A DNA stretch of 38,262 nt from Pseudomonadota bacterium (GTDB taxonomy: Bacteria > Pseudomonadota > Gammaproteobacteria > Burkholderiales > Burkholderiaceae_C), in contig JAFEFZ010000258.1 in NCBI GenBank assembly GCA_018240325.1, positions 1 through 38,262 of the forward strand, read 5' to 3'. The stretch's first letter is position 1, and each line of letters starts with the position of its first letter. The translations under genes and the position numbers were made by a program. Below are positions 22,058 to 30,671 of the stretch, piece after piece. The notes beneath the pieces were generated by a model. That model searched no databases. It had not been told where the DNA came from and saw only the letters and a list, made by a program, of their open reading frames with translations.

Positions 22058-23215
22058 GGCGGTCGCTTCGCCGCCGCCGATGCACAGGCTTGCCACGCCG
22101 CGCTTGGCGCCGCGCTGCTTGAGCGCACCCAGCAGCGTGACGACGATGCGCGCGCCCGAAGCGCCGATCGGGTGGCCGAGCGCGACCGCGCCGCCGTGCA
22201 CGTTGACGATCTCGTGCGCCAGCTTGTACTCGGCCATCGCCGCCATCGTGACCGCGGCGAAGGCTTCGTTGACCTCCCACAAGTCCACGTCCTTCGCCTG
22301 CCAGCCGGCCTTGGCCAGCACCTTGGCGATAGCCCCGGCGGGCGCGGTCGCGAACCACTCCGGCGCCTGCGCGTGCACGCTGTGGGCGGCGATGCGCGCC
22401 ACCGGCTGCAGCTTCATCGCGCGCGCGGTGCTCTCGCGCACCAGCACCAGCGCGGCGGCGCCGTCGCTGATGCTGCTGGCGTTGGCCGCGGTGATGGTGC
22501 CGTCCTTCTTGAACGCCGGCCTGAGCCCCGGCACCTTGTCGAGCTTGGCCTTGAAGGGCTGCTCGTCGTGCCTGACCACCGTCTCGCCGCCCTTGCCCGC
22601 CAGCGTGACCGGCGCGATCTCCCAGGCGAAGCTGCCGTCCTCGTTGGCCGCCTTCGCGCGCTGCGTGCTGGCGATCGCGAAGGCGTCCTGCGCCTCGCGC
22701 GTGAAGCCGAACTTGGCCACGCAGCTTTCGGCGAACACGCCCATCGCCTTGCCGCGCTCGTAGGCGTCCTCCAGCCCGTCCATCGCCATGTGGTCGAAGA
22801 TCCGGTCGTGGCCGTAGCGGATGCCCTTGCGCGCGAACACCAGGTGCGGCGCGTTGGTCATGCTTTCCATGCCGCCGGCCACGATCACGTCGGCGCTGCC
22901 GGCGGCGAGCATGTCGTGCGCGAACATCATCGCGCGCATGCCGCTGCCGCACATCTTGCTCAGCGTGACCGCGCCGGCCGACTGCGGCAGCCCGGCGGCC
23001 AGCGTGGCCTGCCGCGCCGGCGCCTGGCCCTGCCCGGCCATCAGGCAGTTGCCCATCAGCACCTCGTTCACGGCGTCGCCGGGAACGCCGGCGCGCTCGA
23101 CCGCCGCGCGGATCGCGACGGCGCCGAGCTGCCACGCGGCGAGGGACGAGAAATCGCCGAGCATGCCGCCGATGGGCGTGCGCGCGGCGGAGACGATGAC
23201 GATCGGGTCGGCCAT
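22037..23215 (-). CDS. Acetyl-CoA acetyltransferase (thiolase)
   Basis: A 392-aa thiolase of the biosynthetic/acetoacetyl-CoA type. The nucleophile C89 lies in TLSKMCGSGMRAM. The catalytic H348 lies in NVHGGAVALGHPIGASG and the second cysteine C378 in SLCIGGGEA, the three hallmarks of the family. It begins MADPIVIVSAARTPIGGM. It condenses two acetyl-CoA or cleaves 3-ketoacyl-CoA, and so may serve PHB synthesis or beta-oxidation; no phbB or phbC is next to it. Its last codons are duplicated in tandem just after the stop. Name phaA/atoB cannot be settled from sequence alone. Confidence 0.95.
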   Translation of the reverse strand: MADPIVIVSAARTPIGGMLGDFSSLAAWQLGAVAIRAAVERAGVPGDAVNEVLMGNCLMAGQGQAPARQATLAAGLPQSAGAVTLSKMCGSGMRAMMFAHDMLAAGSADVIVAGGMESMTNAPHLVFARKGIRYGHDRIFDHMAMDGLEDAYERGKAMGVFAESCVAKFGFTREAQDAFAIASTQRAKAANEDGSFAWEIAPVTLAGKGGETVVRHDEQPFKAKLDKVPGLRPAFKKDGTITAANASSISDGAAALVLVRESTARAMKLQPVARIAAHSVHAQAPEWFATAPAGAIAKVLAKAGWQAKDVDLWEVNEAFAAVTMAAMAEYKLAHEIVNVHGGAVALGHPIGASGARIVVTLLGALKQRGAKRGVASLCIGGGEATALAVELL

Positions 23216-23332
23216 GTCGATTCTCCGGTTGGGCCAATCGGCGATTGGGCGATGCCGCGGCCGCCGATGCGCCGCAGCCCCGCAATATAGGCGCTGCGGG
23301 CCGGCGCCGTCAGGCCCCGCGCGCCCGCGCCG

Positions 23333-23986
23333 TCAGCCGCTGCGCGGGTAGCGCTTCAGCGCCGCGGCGAAGACCTCGACCACCGTGTCCGGCCGGTCCA
23401 TCGTCACCTGCAAGTCCTTCAGCAGGCCGTCCTTCAGCCCGTACACGTAGCCGTGCACCGCCACCGCCTGGCCGCGCGCCCACGCGTCCTGCAGCACGGT
23501 GGAGGTGGCGACGTGGCCGACCTGCTCGATCACGTTCATCTCGCACAGGATGTCCTCCTGCTCCTCGGGCGGCAGGTGGTCCAGCCGCTTGCGGTGGCGC
23601 AGGCGCACGTCCTGCACGTGCAGCAGCCAGTTGTCCGACAGGCCGATGCGCAGCCCGCGCATCGCCGCGCGCACGCCGGCGCAGCCGTAGTGGCCGACGA
23701 CGAAGATGTGCGCGACCTTCAGGTGCTCCACCGCGAACTGCACCGTCGACAGCGCGTTCAGGTCGCTGGGCACCACCACGTTGGCGACGTTGCGATGCAC
23801 GAACACCTCGCCCGGGTCCAGCCCCATGATCTCGTTGGCCGGCACGCGGCTGTCGGCGCAGCCGATCCACATGTAGCGCGGGCTCTGCTGCTGCGCCAGC
23901 CGCGTGAAGAAGCCGGGCTCGCGCGCCTCGGTGGCAGCGGCCCAGCGGCGGTTGCGCTCGAACAGGATCTCGATGTCGTCGTCCAT
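23333..23986 (-). CDS. Beta-class carbonic anhydrase
   Basis: A 217-aa beta-carbonic anhydrase interconverting CO2 and bicarbonate. Zinc ligands are C43, H99 and C102 (IGCADSRVPA and VGHYGCAG) and the catalytic D45/R47 pair is present. It resembles the E. coli Can group (FERNRRWA at the start, HVQDVRLRHRKRLDHL, the NVIEQVGHVATST helix). It is cytoplasmic and supplies bicarbonate for carboxylases. The start ATG at 23986 gives a normal length. It is divergent from the MBL-hydrolase gene across a repeat-rich 249-bp gap. Confidence 0.96.
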   Translation of the reverse strand: MDDDIEILFERNRRWAAATEAREPGFFTRLAQQQSPRYMWIGCADSRVPANEIMGLDPGEVFVHRNVANVVVPSDLNALSTVQFAVEHLKVAHIFVVGHYGCAGVRAAMRGLRIGLSDNWLLHVQDVRLRHRKRLDHLPPEEQEDILCEMNVIEQVGHVATSTVLQDAWARGQAVAVHGYVYGLKDGLLKDLQVTMDRPDTVVEVFAAALKRYPRSG

Positions 23987-24059
23987 GGCGCGAGTGTAGG
24001 CAAGCGCGGGCCTCGCGGCATCCTGCTGCCGGCTGCGTCCGTGAAGCGGCGGCAGCGGC

Positions 24060-24114
24060 GCGGCAACAGCGCGGCAGCAGCGCGGCAACAGCGCGGCAGC
24101 AGCGCGGCAGCAGC
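24060..24114. repeat. 11-bp tandem repeat, five copies
   Basis: Five perfect or near-perfect units GCGGCARCAGC at 24060, 24071, 24082, 24093 and 24104, alternating AAC and AGC in the first four so that a 22-bp higher-order period appears. Related G+C-rich sequence continues on both sides. The array lies between the carbonic anhydrase start and the plus-strand MBL gene, i.e. in a divergent promoter region. Confidence 0.88.
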
Positions 24115-24159
24115 GGCGCGGCACCGGCGCGGCAGCGTCGCCACGGCACCGGCGCAGCC

Positions 24160-24177
24160 GCGTCGCCGCGGCGACGC
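24160..24177. repeat. 18-bp perfect palindrome in a divergent promoter region
   Basis: GCGTCGCCGCGGCGACGC is identical to its own reverse complement. It ends 58 bp before the start of the MBL-hydrolase gene. It could be an operator or simply a consequence of the G+C-rich repeats around it. Confidence 0.6.
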
Positions 24178-24235
24178 AGCGCTCGGGCAAGGCCCTATAG
24201 ACTGGCCGCGCCCCAAGCAAACCCGCGCGCCGCCG

Positions 24236-25378
24236 ATGGCCAACGCCCAGGAAGACGAACTGCAGTACCCGCTCGGCGCGCGCGTGCCGGCACCGGCCGA
24301 AGTGCTCGAGGTGGCCGACGGCGTGCGCTGGCTGCGCCCGGCGCTGCCCTTCGCGCTGGACCACATCAACCTGTGGCTGCTGCGCGACCGCGAAGACGGC
24401 CCCGGCGGGCCGCGCGAAGGCTGGACGGTGGTCGACTGCGGGCTCGACAACCCGGGCACGCGCGCCGCGTGGGAGCGGGTGTTCGCCGAGGCGCTCGACG
24501 GCCTGCCGGTGCTGCGCGTCGTCTGCACGCACATGCACCCCGACCACATCGGCCTGGCGCACTGGCTGTGCGAACGCTGGCAGTGCCGGCTGTGGATCAG
24601 CGCGGCCGACTGGGCGATGGCGCGCGCCGTCACGCTGCAGTCGGGCGACGCGCACAGCGGCGACAGCGCCGCCGCCTTCTTCGCGCGCCACGGGCTGGCC
24701 GACCCCGATTCGCTGGCCAAGGTGCGCGCGCGCCGCAATTACTACGTGACGATGGTGCCGGCGGTGCCGCCGCGCTATCGGCGCCTGATGCACGGCATGG
24801 CGCTGCGCGTCGGCGCGCACGCCTGGCGCTGCCACGCCGGCTTCGGCCACGCGCCCGAGCACATGGCGCTGCACGCGCCCACCGTCGGCTGGCGCCACGG
24901 CGGCGGCGGCGCCAGCGGCGGCAGCGGCGTGCTGATCTCGGGCGACATGGTGCTGCCGCGGATCTCGACCAACGTCAGCGTGATGGAGTTCGAGCCCGAG
25001 GCCAACCCGCTGGCGCTGTACCTCGATTCGATCGCCGCGCTGCGCGCGCTGCCGGCGCACACCCTGGTGCTGCCGTCGCATGGCCGGCCTTTCGTCGGCC
25101 TGCATCGGCGCATCGACCAGCTCGGCGCGCACCACGCCGAACGCTTCGCGCAGGTGCTCGAGGCCTGTGCGCACGAGCCGCGCAGCGCGGCCGACCTGCT
25201 CGACGTGCTGTTCGCGCGCGCGCTCGACCTGCACCAGACCGTGTTCGCGCTCGGCGAATCGATCGCCCACGTGCACGCGCTGGCCGAGCGCGGCCAACTG
25301 CTGCCGGTGCCCGGCGCCGACGGCGTGCTGCGCTGGCGCAGCGCGGCCGGCGGCGATCCACAGGCGACCCACCGATGA
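24236..25378 (+). CDS. MBL-fold metallo-hydrolase
   Basis: A 380-aa metallo-beta-lactamase-fold hydrolase. The zinc motif THMHPDHIGLAHWL is at residues 98-111 (one His of the standard HxHxDH series is in place, M replacing a small residue). Later ligands are FGHAPEHMAL, ISGDMVLPRIS with Asp, and LPSHGRPF. The C-terminal part (HAERFAQVLEACAHEPRSAADLLDVLFARAL) matches the helical BLACT-like winged domain of this subgroup. Members act as thioesterases or lactonases. The ATG overlaps nothing upstream; the stop overlaps the next ATG (ATGA), so it is coupled to the M20 gene. The substrate is unknown. Confidence 0.9.
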   Translation: MANAQEDELQYPLGARVPAPAEVLEVADGVRWLRPALPFALDHINLWLLRDREDGPGGPREGWTVVDCGLDNPGTRAAWERVFAEALDGLPVLRVVCTHMHPDHIGLAHWLCERWQCRLWISAADWAMARAVTLQSGDAHSGDSAAAFFARHGLADPDSLAKVRARRNYYVTMVPAVPPRYRRLMHGMALRVGAHAWRCHAGFGHAPEHMALHAPTVGWRHGGGGASGGSGVLISGDMVLPRISTNVSVMEFEPEANPLALYLDSIAALRALPAHTLVLPSHGRPFVGLHRRIDQLGAHHAERFAQVLEACAHEPRSAADLLDVLFARALDLHQTVFALGESIAHVHALAERGQLLPVPGADGVLRWRSAAGGDPQATHR

Positions 25379-26541
25379 AGCTGCCCGACGAGTTCAGCGC
25401 GCTGCACGACCGGATGACCGGCTGGCGCCGCGACCTGCATGCGCATCCGGAACTCGGCTTCGAGGAGACGCGCACCGCGGCGCGGGTGGCCGAACTCCTG
25501 GAATCCTTCGGCATCGAGGTCCACCGCGGCGTCGGCCGCACCGGCGTCGTCGGGGTGCTGCGCGCCGGCTCGTCGGAGCGCAGCATCGGCTTGCGCGCCG
25601 ACATGGACGCGCTGCCGATCGCCGAGGCCAACGGCTTCGACCACCGCTCGCGCCATCCCGGGCGCATGCACGCCTGTGGCCACGACGGCCACACGGCGAT
25701 GCTGCTGGGCGCGGCGCAGCTGCTCGCGCAGACGCGCCGCTTCGACGGCACCGTGAACTTCATCTTCCAGCCCGCCGAGGAGGGCCTGGGCGGCGCGCGC
25801 GCGATGATCGACGACGGCCTGTTCCGGCGATTCCCGTGCTGGACGATCTTCGGCATGCACAACCGCCCGGGCCTGCCGGTGGGGCATTTCGCGGTGCGCA
25901 GCGGCGCGATGATGGCGGGCGGCGCCTTCTTCGACATCCGCGTCACCGGCAAGGGCACCCACGGCGCGCGGCCCGAGGCGGGGATCGACCCGGTGATCGT
26001 CGCCGCGCACATCGCGACCGCGCTGCAGACGATCGTCGCGCGCAACGTCGCGCCGCTCGAGACCGCGGTGCTGTCGATCACCCGCATCGCCGCGGGCGAC
26101 GCGTACAACGTGATCCCGCAGACCGCGACCCTGGGCGGCACGGTGCGCGCCTTCTCCGGCGCCGTGATGGCGCAGATCGACGCGGCGATCCGGCGGGTCG
26201 CCGCCGGCGTCGCCGCGGGGCTGGGCGCGAGCGCCGAGGTCGACTTCCGCACGCTGTTCGCGCCCACCGTCAACGATCCGGCCGAGGCCGATTTCGCCGC
26301 CGGCGTCTGCGCCGCGCTGGTCGGCGCCGACCGCGTCGAGCGCAATCCGCCGCTGATCATGGCGTCGGAAGACTTCTCGTTCATGCTCGAGCAGGTGCCC
26401 GGTTGCTATCTGAACATCGGCAACGGCGCGGGCGAAGGGGCCTGCGAGGTCCACAACCCGCGCTACGACTTCAACGACGCGGCGCTGCCGCTGGGCGCGG
26501 CCTTCTTCGTGGGCGCGGTGCAGGCCAAGCTCGTGCGCTGA
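25375..26541 (+). CDS. M20-family amidohydrolase (hippurate-hydrolase-like)
   Basis: A 388-aa M20D metallopeptidase/amidohydrolase. Metal-binding and catalytic motifs are DLHAHPELGFEE (start), RADMDALPI, HACGHDGHTAMLLG, FQPAEEGLGGA (catalytic Glu), the dimerisation-domain GKGTHGARPE, and MASEDFSFML (C-terminal ligand). Family members split N-acyl amino acids such as hippurate or N-acetyl amino acids. The start ATG overlaps the MBL-hydrolase stop by four bases. The pairing suggests sequential hydrolysis of a shared substrate, but nothing in the sequence identifies it. Confidence 0.92.
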   Translation: MKLPDEFSALHDRMTGWRRDLHAHPELGFEETRTAARVAELLESFGIEVHRGVGRTGVVGVLRAGSSERSIGLRADMDALPIAEANGFDHRSRHPGRMHACGHDGHTAMLLGAAQLLAQTRRFDGTVNFIFQPAEEGLGGARAMIDDGLFRRFPCWTIFGMHNRPGLPVGHFAVRSGAMMAGGAFFDIRVTGKGTHGARPEAGIDPVIVAAHIATALQTIVARNVAPLETAVLSITRIAAGDAYNVIPQTATLGGTVRAFSGAVMAQIDAAIRRVAAGVAAGLGASAEVDFRTLFAPTVNDPAEADFAAGVCAALVGADRVERNPPLIMASEDFSFMLEQVPGCYLNIGNGAGEGACEVHNPRYDFNDAALPLGAAFFVGAVQAKLVR

Positions 26542-26612
26542 GCGCCGCCGGCGCCGGGCTGCGCCGCGCGACGGCGTCGAGAAAGCTCCTGATCGGCAAC
26601 CGGCTGCAGCCG

Positions 26613-26629
26613 GGCTCATTCGGTGAGCC
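26613..26629. terminator. Possible hairpin downstream of the M20 gene
   Basis: GGCTCA-TTCGG-TGAGCC: 6-bp arms with a stable-type five-base loop, 72 bp past the amidohydrolase stop. No T-run follows, so it is at best a weak or factor-dependent end signal. The rest of 26542-26823 shows no gene. Confidence 0.3.
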
Positions 26630-26823
26630 GTCGAGGGCGCCCCACCCCGATCGACCGAAGCCATGCGACTGATCAGGCTGCGGGCCAGCACATCTTCTGG
26701 TTGGTGCCGTGCCTTGTGCCGCATCGACCCGGTCTGCGGCCTTGTGCCGATCGCGGGAAACACGCGGGCCAGCGACGTTGACAACCGTCATCAAGCTGTC
26801 GCAGGCCCCGCCGGATGCCGTGT

Positions 26824-27684
26824 TCAGCTGTGGCTGTGCAGCCACCTCACGACGTCGGCCGTGATCGCGCCGCGGTTGGTCTCGTTGAAGATCTCGTGGC
26901 GCGCATCCGGGTAGAGGTTGACGGTCACGTCGCGAAGGCCAGCGTCGCGGTAGCGCTGAGCCAGCAGCTGAATGAGCTGCCCGCCTCCGGCCAGCGGGTC
27001 GGCGGACCCCGATGCGATGAGCAGCGGCAGGTCCTTGCGGATGGCGGCCAGTGCCGAAGGGTCGCCCAGGCGGGGCGCTCCCGCGAACAGTTGCGGCACG
27101 GCCGTGTCCGGGAGCTCGAAACCGCACAGCGGGTCGGCGACGTAGGCGTCGACCTCGGCGGCGTCGCGCGAGAGCCACTCATAGCCGGTGCGGTGCTCGA
27201 AGCCGGCGTTGAAGGCCTCCAGACCCACGGGGCCCTGGCCCTTGGCCAGCTCCGCGGCAAGGACGTCGATCACAGTCGATCCCGACAGCACCACGCCGGC
27301 GTAGAGGTCCGAGCGGTCCAGGATCACCGTCTGGGCGGCGAACGAGCCCATCGAGTGCGCCACCAGGAACAGCGGCAGGCCCTTCGAGGCGTCGCGCAGC
27401 GAGGCCCCGAATGCGGCGACGTCGGCCACGAGCGCGCTGAAGTCGAAGTACCCGAGCCGGTCCGCTGAGCTCACCGAACGGCCGTGCCCACGGTGGTCGA
27501 CGGCCCGGACGACGTAGCCCGCCTCGACCAGTGCCCGGGCGAAGCGGTCGTAGCGCCGGCCGTGCTCGGCAAGGCCGTGGGCGATCTGGACGATGCCTCG
27601 CGGGTTGGCGATGTTCTCACCCCAGCCGTAGGTTGCGATCGCAGTGCCGTCGGAGGGTGAGGCGAAAGTGGTGGAGGTGGGCAA
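26824..27684 (-). CDS. Monoacylglycerol-lipase-like alpha/beta hydrolase
   Basis: A 286-aa serine hydrolase of the lysophospholipase/monoglyceride-lipase group (Hydrolase_4). Motifs are IVQIAHGLAEHGRRYDRFA (oxyanion hole, group-specific HGxxEH), VVRAVDHRGHGRS, VAHSMGSFAAQ with the nucleophilic Ser, SGSADPLAGGG with the acid and YPDARHEIFNE with the His. I chose TTG at 27684, which has GGAG six bases upstream and puts the start just before the first conserved strand. An ATG at 27720 would add 12 residues but has no ribosome-binding site. It is divergent from the SHOCT gene. It cleaves lipid esters by family analogy. Confidence 0.88.
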   Translation of the reverse strand: MPTSTTFASPSDGTAIATYGWGENIANPRGIVQIAHGLAEHGRRYDRFARALVEAGYVVRAVDHRGHGRSVSSADRLGYFDFSALVADVAAFGASLRDASKGLPLFLVAHSMGSFAAQTVILDRSDLYAGVVLSGSTVIDVLAAELAKGQGPVGLEAFNAGFEHRTGYEWLSRDAAEVDAYVADPLCGFELPDTAVPQLFAGAPRLGDPSALAAIRKDLPLLIASGSADPLAGGGQLIQLLAQRYRDAGLRDVTVNLYPDARHEIFNETNRGAITADVVRWLHSHS

Positions 27685-27989
27685 GTCGGTCTCCGTGGGC
27701 GGGGGGCGCCATGCTGCCATAGACGCCAGGTGAGTCATGCGCTGCGCAGCGCGCCGCTCCGGGATTCGCGCTTGGGAGCGGCCCGGCCCGCTCATGCCTC
27801 GTTTGGACAAGATGGGTCTCGACCGCGCATCGGAGGAGCCCGGCCGAGTCCAATCAGCAGGAAGCCGGCAGCGGCCCGCCGGGCTGAACTCTTCCGCGGC
27901 GCGCGGCATCCAAGCGCAGGCGGGTTGCCGGCGGGTGGAGCGCACCAAGCGCTGCACCTCGGCGCCGCCCGCGGCGGTGGTGGTGCACG
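27685..27989. other. Intergenic region between divergent hydrolase and SHOCT genes
   Basis: About 305 bases with no supported gene. They hold the upstream part of the hydrolase frame (a possible longer start at 27720 or 27738) and G+C-rich sequence with no clear sigma-70 or sigma-54 site. Confidence 0.5.
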
Positions 27990-28241
27990 ATGTGGCACGG
28001 CATGGCGGGTTGGTGGGACAACGGCTGGGGCGGCGGGCTCGCGTTCGGGGTGGCGCACCTGCTGTGGTGGGTGGCGCTGATCGTCGCGGTCGTGCTGATC
28101 GTGCGCTGGCTGGGCGGCGACCGGCGCAACCGGCACGGCCCGGCGCCGCAGGACCGCGCACTGTCGATCCTGAAGGAACGCTACGCTCGCGGCGAGATCG
28201 ACAAGGCCGAGTTCGACACCAAGCGCCGCGATCTCGAATGA
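27990..28241 (+). CDS. Small SHOCT-domain membrane protein
   Basis: An 83-aa protein. The N-terminal half is Trp/Gly-rich with one transmembrane helix (HLLWWVALIVAVVLIVRWL), followed by a short linker and a C-terminal SHOCT domain (RALSILKERYARGEIDKAEFDTKRRDL). The SHOCT motif is a short oligomerisation-type helix pair common at protein C-termini. It is close to the SDR gene (56 bases upstream) and may share its transcript. Function unknown; membrane-located by prediction. Confidence 0.85.
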   Translation: MWHGMAGWWDNGWGGGLAFGVAHLLWWVALIVAVVLIVRWLGGDRRNRHGPAPQDRALSILKERYARGEIDKAEFDTKRRDLE

Positions 28242-28297
28242 GGACGCCCGCACCCGCACGCCCTCGCCTTTCACCCGCACACGCAAGGAGTCTGTCG

Positions 28298-28897
28298 ATG
28301 CGCATCCTGGTCGTCGGTGCCACCGGCACCATCGGCAGCGCCGCCGTCGCGGCGCTGTCGGCGGGCAACGAGATCGTGCCCGCGAGCCGCAACAGCCGCG
28401 TCGCGGCGCTCGATCTGGCCGATGCGCAGAGCATCCGGGCGATGTACCGCAGGGTCGGCAAGCTCGACGCGGTCGTCTGCGCGGCGGGACTCGCCAGGTT
28501 CGCGCCGCTCGCGCAGTTGAGCGACGAGGACTATCGCTTCTGCCTCGACAACAAGCTGATGGGCCAGGTCAACCTGGTGCGCTTCGGCTTCGACCAGGTC
28601 GCCGACCACGGCTCGTTCACGCTGACCAGCGGTGTGCTCGCGCAGCAGCCGATGGCGGGCAGTGCGGCGATCAGCCTCGTCAACGCCGGCGTCGAGGGCT
28701 TCGCGCGTGCGGCCGCCCTCGAAGCGCCGCGCGGGATCCGCGTCAACGTCGTCAGCCCGCCCTGGGTGCGCGAGACCCTGGCGGCGCTGAAGATGGACCC
28801 GACGCCCGGCCTGCCGGCCGCCGTGGTCGCGCGCGCCTACCTGCGCAGCGTCACCGGCAGCGACAACGGGGCGGTCATCAGTCCGTCGGCACTCTGA
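28298..28897 (+). CDS. Short-chain dehydrogenase/reductase, compact form
   Basis: A 199-aa SDR, smaller than the classical 250. The dinucleotide-binding motif is GATGTIGSAAVAAL near the N-terminus, followed by RNSR and the VVCAAG strand. Ser lies in FTLTSGVLAQQP. The classical YxxxK is not obvious: SAAISLVNAGVEGF has no Tyr, as in the atypical compact SDRs. IRVNVVSPPWVRET is the usual post-catalytic segment. It starts with AAGGAG seven bases before ATG. Its 3' end overlaps the convergent FkbM gene by 20 bases. Confidence 0.9.
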   Translation: MRILVVGATGTIGSAAVAALSAGNEIVPASRNSRVAALDLADAQSIRAMYRRVGKLDAVVCAAGLARFAPLAQLSDEDYRFCLDNKLMGQVNLVRFGFDQVADHGSFTLTSGVLAQQPMAGSAAISLVNAGVEGFARAAALEAPRGIRVNVVSPPWVRETLAALKMDPTPGLPAAVVARAYLRSVTGSDNGAVISPSAL

Positions 28898-29576
28898 GGC
28901 CGCGCCGGTAGACGACGTCGTAGTACGCGCCCAGGCCGTCGCGGCCGGCGAAGCGGTGGCGGCGCAGTTCCACGAAGCCCTGCGCGCGCAGGAAGGCGTC
29001 CAGGTCGGCCAGGCGGCAGCCGCCGGCATAGGCCTCGAAGTCGGCGGCCTCGGTCTTGACGACGTCGATCCGGGGCAGCAGCGCGGCGGCGCCGCGCAGC
29101 ACCTGCAGCTCCGAGCCCTGGGTGTCCATCACCAGCGCGTTGAAGCCGTCGGCCGGCGCGATCGCGCCGTCGCGCACCAGCGCATCGAGCGTGGTGGTGC
29201 GCAGCGCCAGCGTGCGCCGGAAGTCGACGCCGGGCCACAGCTCGCGGTGCCCGGCCAGCTCGAGCATCGAGCTGGACAAGCCGTCGTTGCTGGCCACGTG
29301 GAACTCGACGCTGCGGCCCTCCGCATCGGCCACCAGCGCCTGCAGCGCGCGCTGCCCGGGCAGGCCGGCGATGTTGGCCTGCAGCTGCGCGAAGACTTCG
29401 GGGATCGGCTCGATCCACACCACCGGCAGCCGGTACTGGCGGTAGTGCGCGCGCTCCTGCCCGGTGTTGGCGCCGACGTGGATCACGCCGCGCACCCGGC
29501 GCATCCACGCGGCGTCGGCGTCGAGCCGCGCGCGGCGCAGCCCGCGCTGCCACAGGTTGCGCACCGACCCGAACAT
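28878..29576 (-). CDS. FkbM-family methyltransferase
   Basis: A 232-aa S-adenosylmethionine-dependent methyltransferase of the FkbM type. The SAM site is GVIHVGANTGQE, followed by VVWIEPIPEVFAQLQANIAG, then the family TLDALV, ALVMDTQGSELQVLRGA and IDVVKTEAADFEAY. Such enzymes O-methylate sugars or polyketides, often in polysaccharide loci. It lies downstream of the metallopeptidase gene with a 140-bp gap, so it may be a separate unit. The C-terminus overlaps the convergent SDR gene by 20 bp. Substrate unknown; a surface glycan is plausible next to the envelope genes. Confidence 0.9.
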   Translation of the reverse strand: MFGSVRNLWQRGLRRARLDADAAWMRRVRGVIHVGANTGQERAHYRQYRLPVVWIEPIPEVFAQLQANIAGLPGQRALQALVADAEGRSVEFHVASNDGLSSSMLELAGHRELWPGVDFRRTLALRTTTLDALVRDGAIAPADGFNALVMDTQGSELQVLRGAAALLPRIDVVKTEAADFEAYAGGCRLADLDAFLRAQGFVELRRHRFAGRDGLGAYYDVVYRRGLRVPTD

Positions 29577-29716
29577 CGCTTCAGCGGCGCCCGTGCGCGC
29601 GCAGGCGCCGGGCCTTCGTGGGGAGCTCGTGCTGGCGTTTCACCAGCAGCGCCCGGATGCGCGCAGCCGCCCAACGCTCCGGCGGGCAAACGGCGCAGGT
29701 GCGATCAGCCGTGCCA

Positions 29717-30625
29717 TCAGTCGAGCAGCGGCAACGCGCCGTCGCGCAAGGCGCCGCGCGCACGCTCGAGATCGGGGATCACGGTGCGCACCACCTCCCA
29801 GAAGCTCGGGCCGTGGTGCATCTCGCGCAGGTGGGCCAGCTCGTGCGCGACCACGTAGTCGATCACCGGCAGCGCGAAGTGCACCAGCCGCCAGTTCAGC
29901 CGGATCGAGCCGTCGGCGCTGGCGCTGCCCCAGCGCGTGCTGGCCGAGCTCAGCGCCAGCCGGCGCATGTGCACCTTCAGCCGCGGCGCGAAGTGCGCGC
30001 AGCGCTGCTCGAAGAGGCTGCGCGCCTGCCGCTGCAGCCAGGCCTGCACCGCGTCGCGGATCTGCGCCGGCGCGGCGTCGTGCGGCAGGCCCACGCGCAG
30101 CAGCCGGCGCGCGACGCCGGGCAGCGCGGCGGCATCGCCCCCGGGGTCGAGCGCGACGCCGTCCACGCGCGGGTCGAGCAGCACGATCACCGTCTCGCCC
30201 AGGTAGGGCACGCCGGCGCCTTCGCGCCAGTCGATGCGCGCGCGCTCGAGCCGCTGCGCGCGTTCGCGCTGCTCGTGCAGCTTGCGCAGCACCCAGTCGC
30301 CCTTGGCCTGGAGCGCCGCTTCGATCTCGCGGATGCCGACCCAGCGCGGCGCGCTGACCGTCAGGCCTTCGGTGCCGACGACGAAGCCGATGCTGCGCCG
30401 GCGCGCGTGCCGCAGCGCGTAGCCGACGTGGTGGCCGCGCAGCCGCATCTCGCGTTGCGCCTGCGGGTGCACGAAGCTCGTGGCCGGCGCCGGCGGCGGC
30501 TCGGGCCGGTCGGCGGGCCGGGCTTCGGCCGGGTGCGCGGCCGGCGGCACGGCCGCGCCGGGCAGCGGCGCCGGCCCGAACAGCGACAGCTGCTGCGGAT
30601 CGGCGGGGGCGCTCGGGCGCGGCAT
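29717..30625 (-). CDS. YgjP-like metallopeptidase (DUF45/SprT-like)
   Basis: A 302-aa cytoplasmic protein of the YgjP/DUF45 metal-dependent hydrolase group. The N-terminal 50 residues are Pro/Ala-rich. The core includes LRLRGHHVGYALRHARRRSIGFVV without the first residue, VSAPRWVGIREIEAAL and RKLHEQR. The gluzincin-like motif HELAHLREMHHG (261-272) provides three histidines and the catalytic Glu. RRLALSSASTRWGSASADGSI is the conserved strand before it. It follows plsC in a conserved Burkholderiales order. Proteolytic activity is assumed from the motif; YgjP itself is poorly characterised. Confidence 0.9.
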   Translation of the reverse strand: MPRPSAPADPQQLSLFGPAPLPGAAVPPAAHPAEARPADRPEPPPAPATSFVHPQAQREMRLRGHHVGYALRHARRRSIGFVVGTEGLTVSAPRWVGIREIEAALQAKGDWVLRKLHEQRERAQRLERARIDWREGAGVPYLGETVIVLLDPRVDGVALDPGGDAAALPGVARRLLRVGLPHDAAPAQIRDAVQAWLQRQARSLFEQRCAHFAPRLKVHMRRLALSSASTRWGSASADGSIRLNWRLVHFALPVIDYVVAHELAHLREMHHGPSFWEVVRTVIPDLERARGALRDGALPLLD

Positions 30626-30671
30626 GGCGCGCGATTCTAGGTGCGGGCACCGGGTGCGGCCCGGCGGGGGT

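Noticed and set aside
24060-24114. 11-bp repeats as a CRISPR array or coding repeats
   Set aside because: Contiguous minisatellite with no spacers; no open gene spans it in a meaningful frame.
29640-29717. A 25-codon ORF overlapping the YgjP-like gene stop (TGATG)
   Set aside because: Very short, Arg/Ala-rich and without motif; overlap alone is weak evidence.
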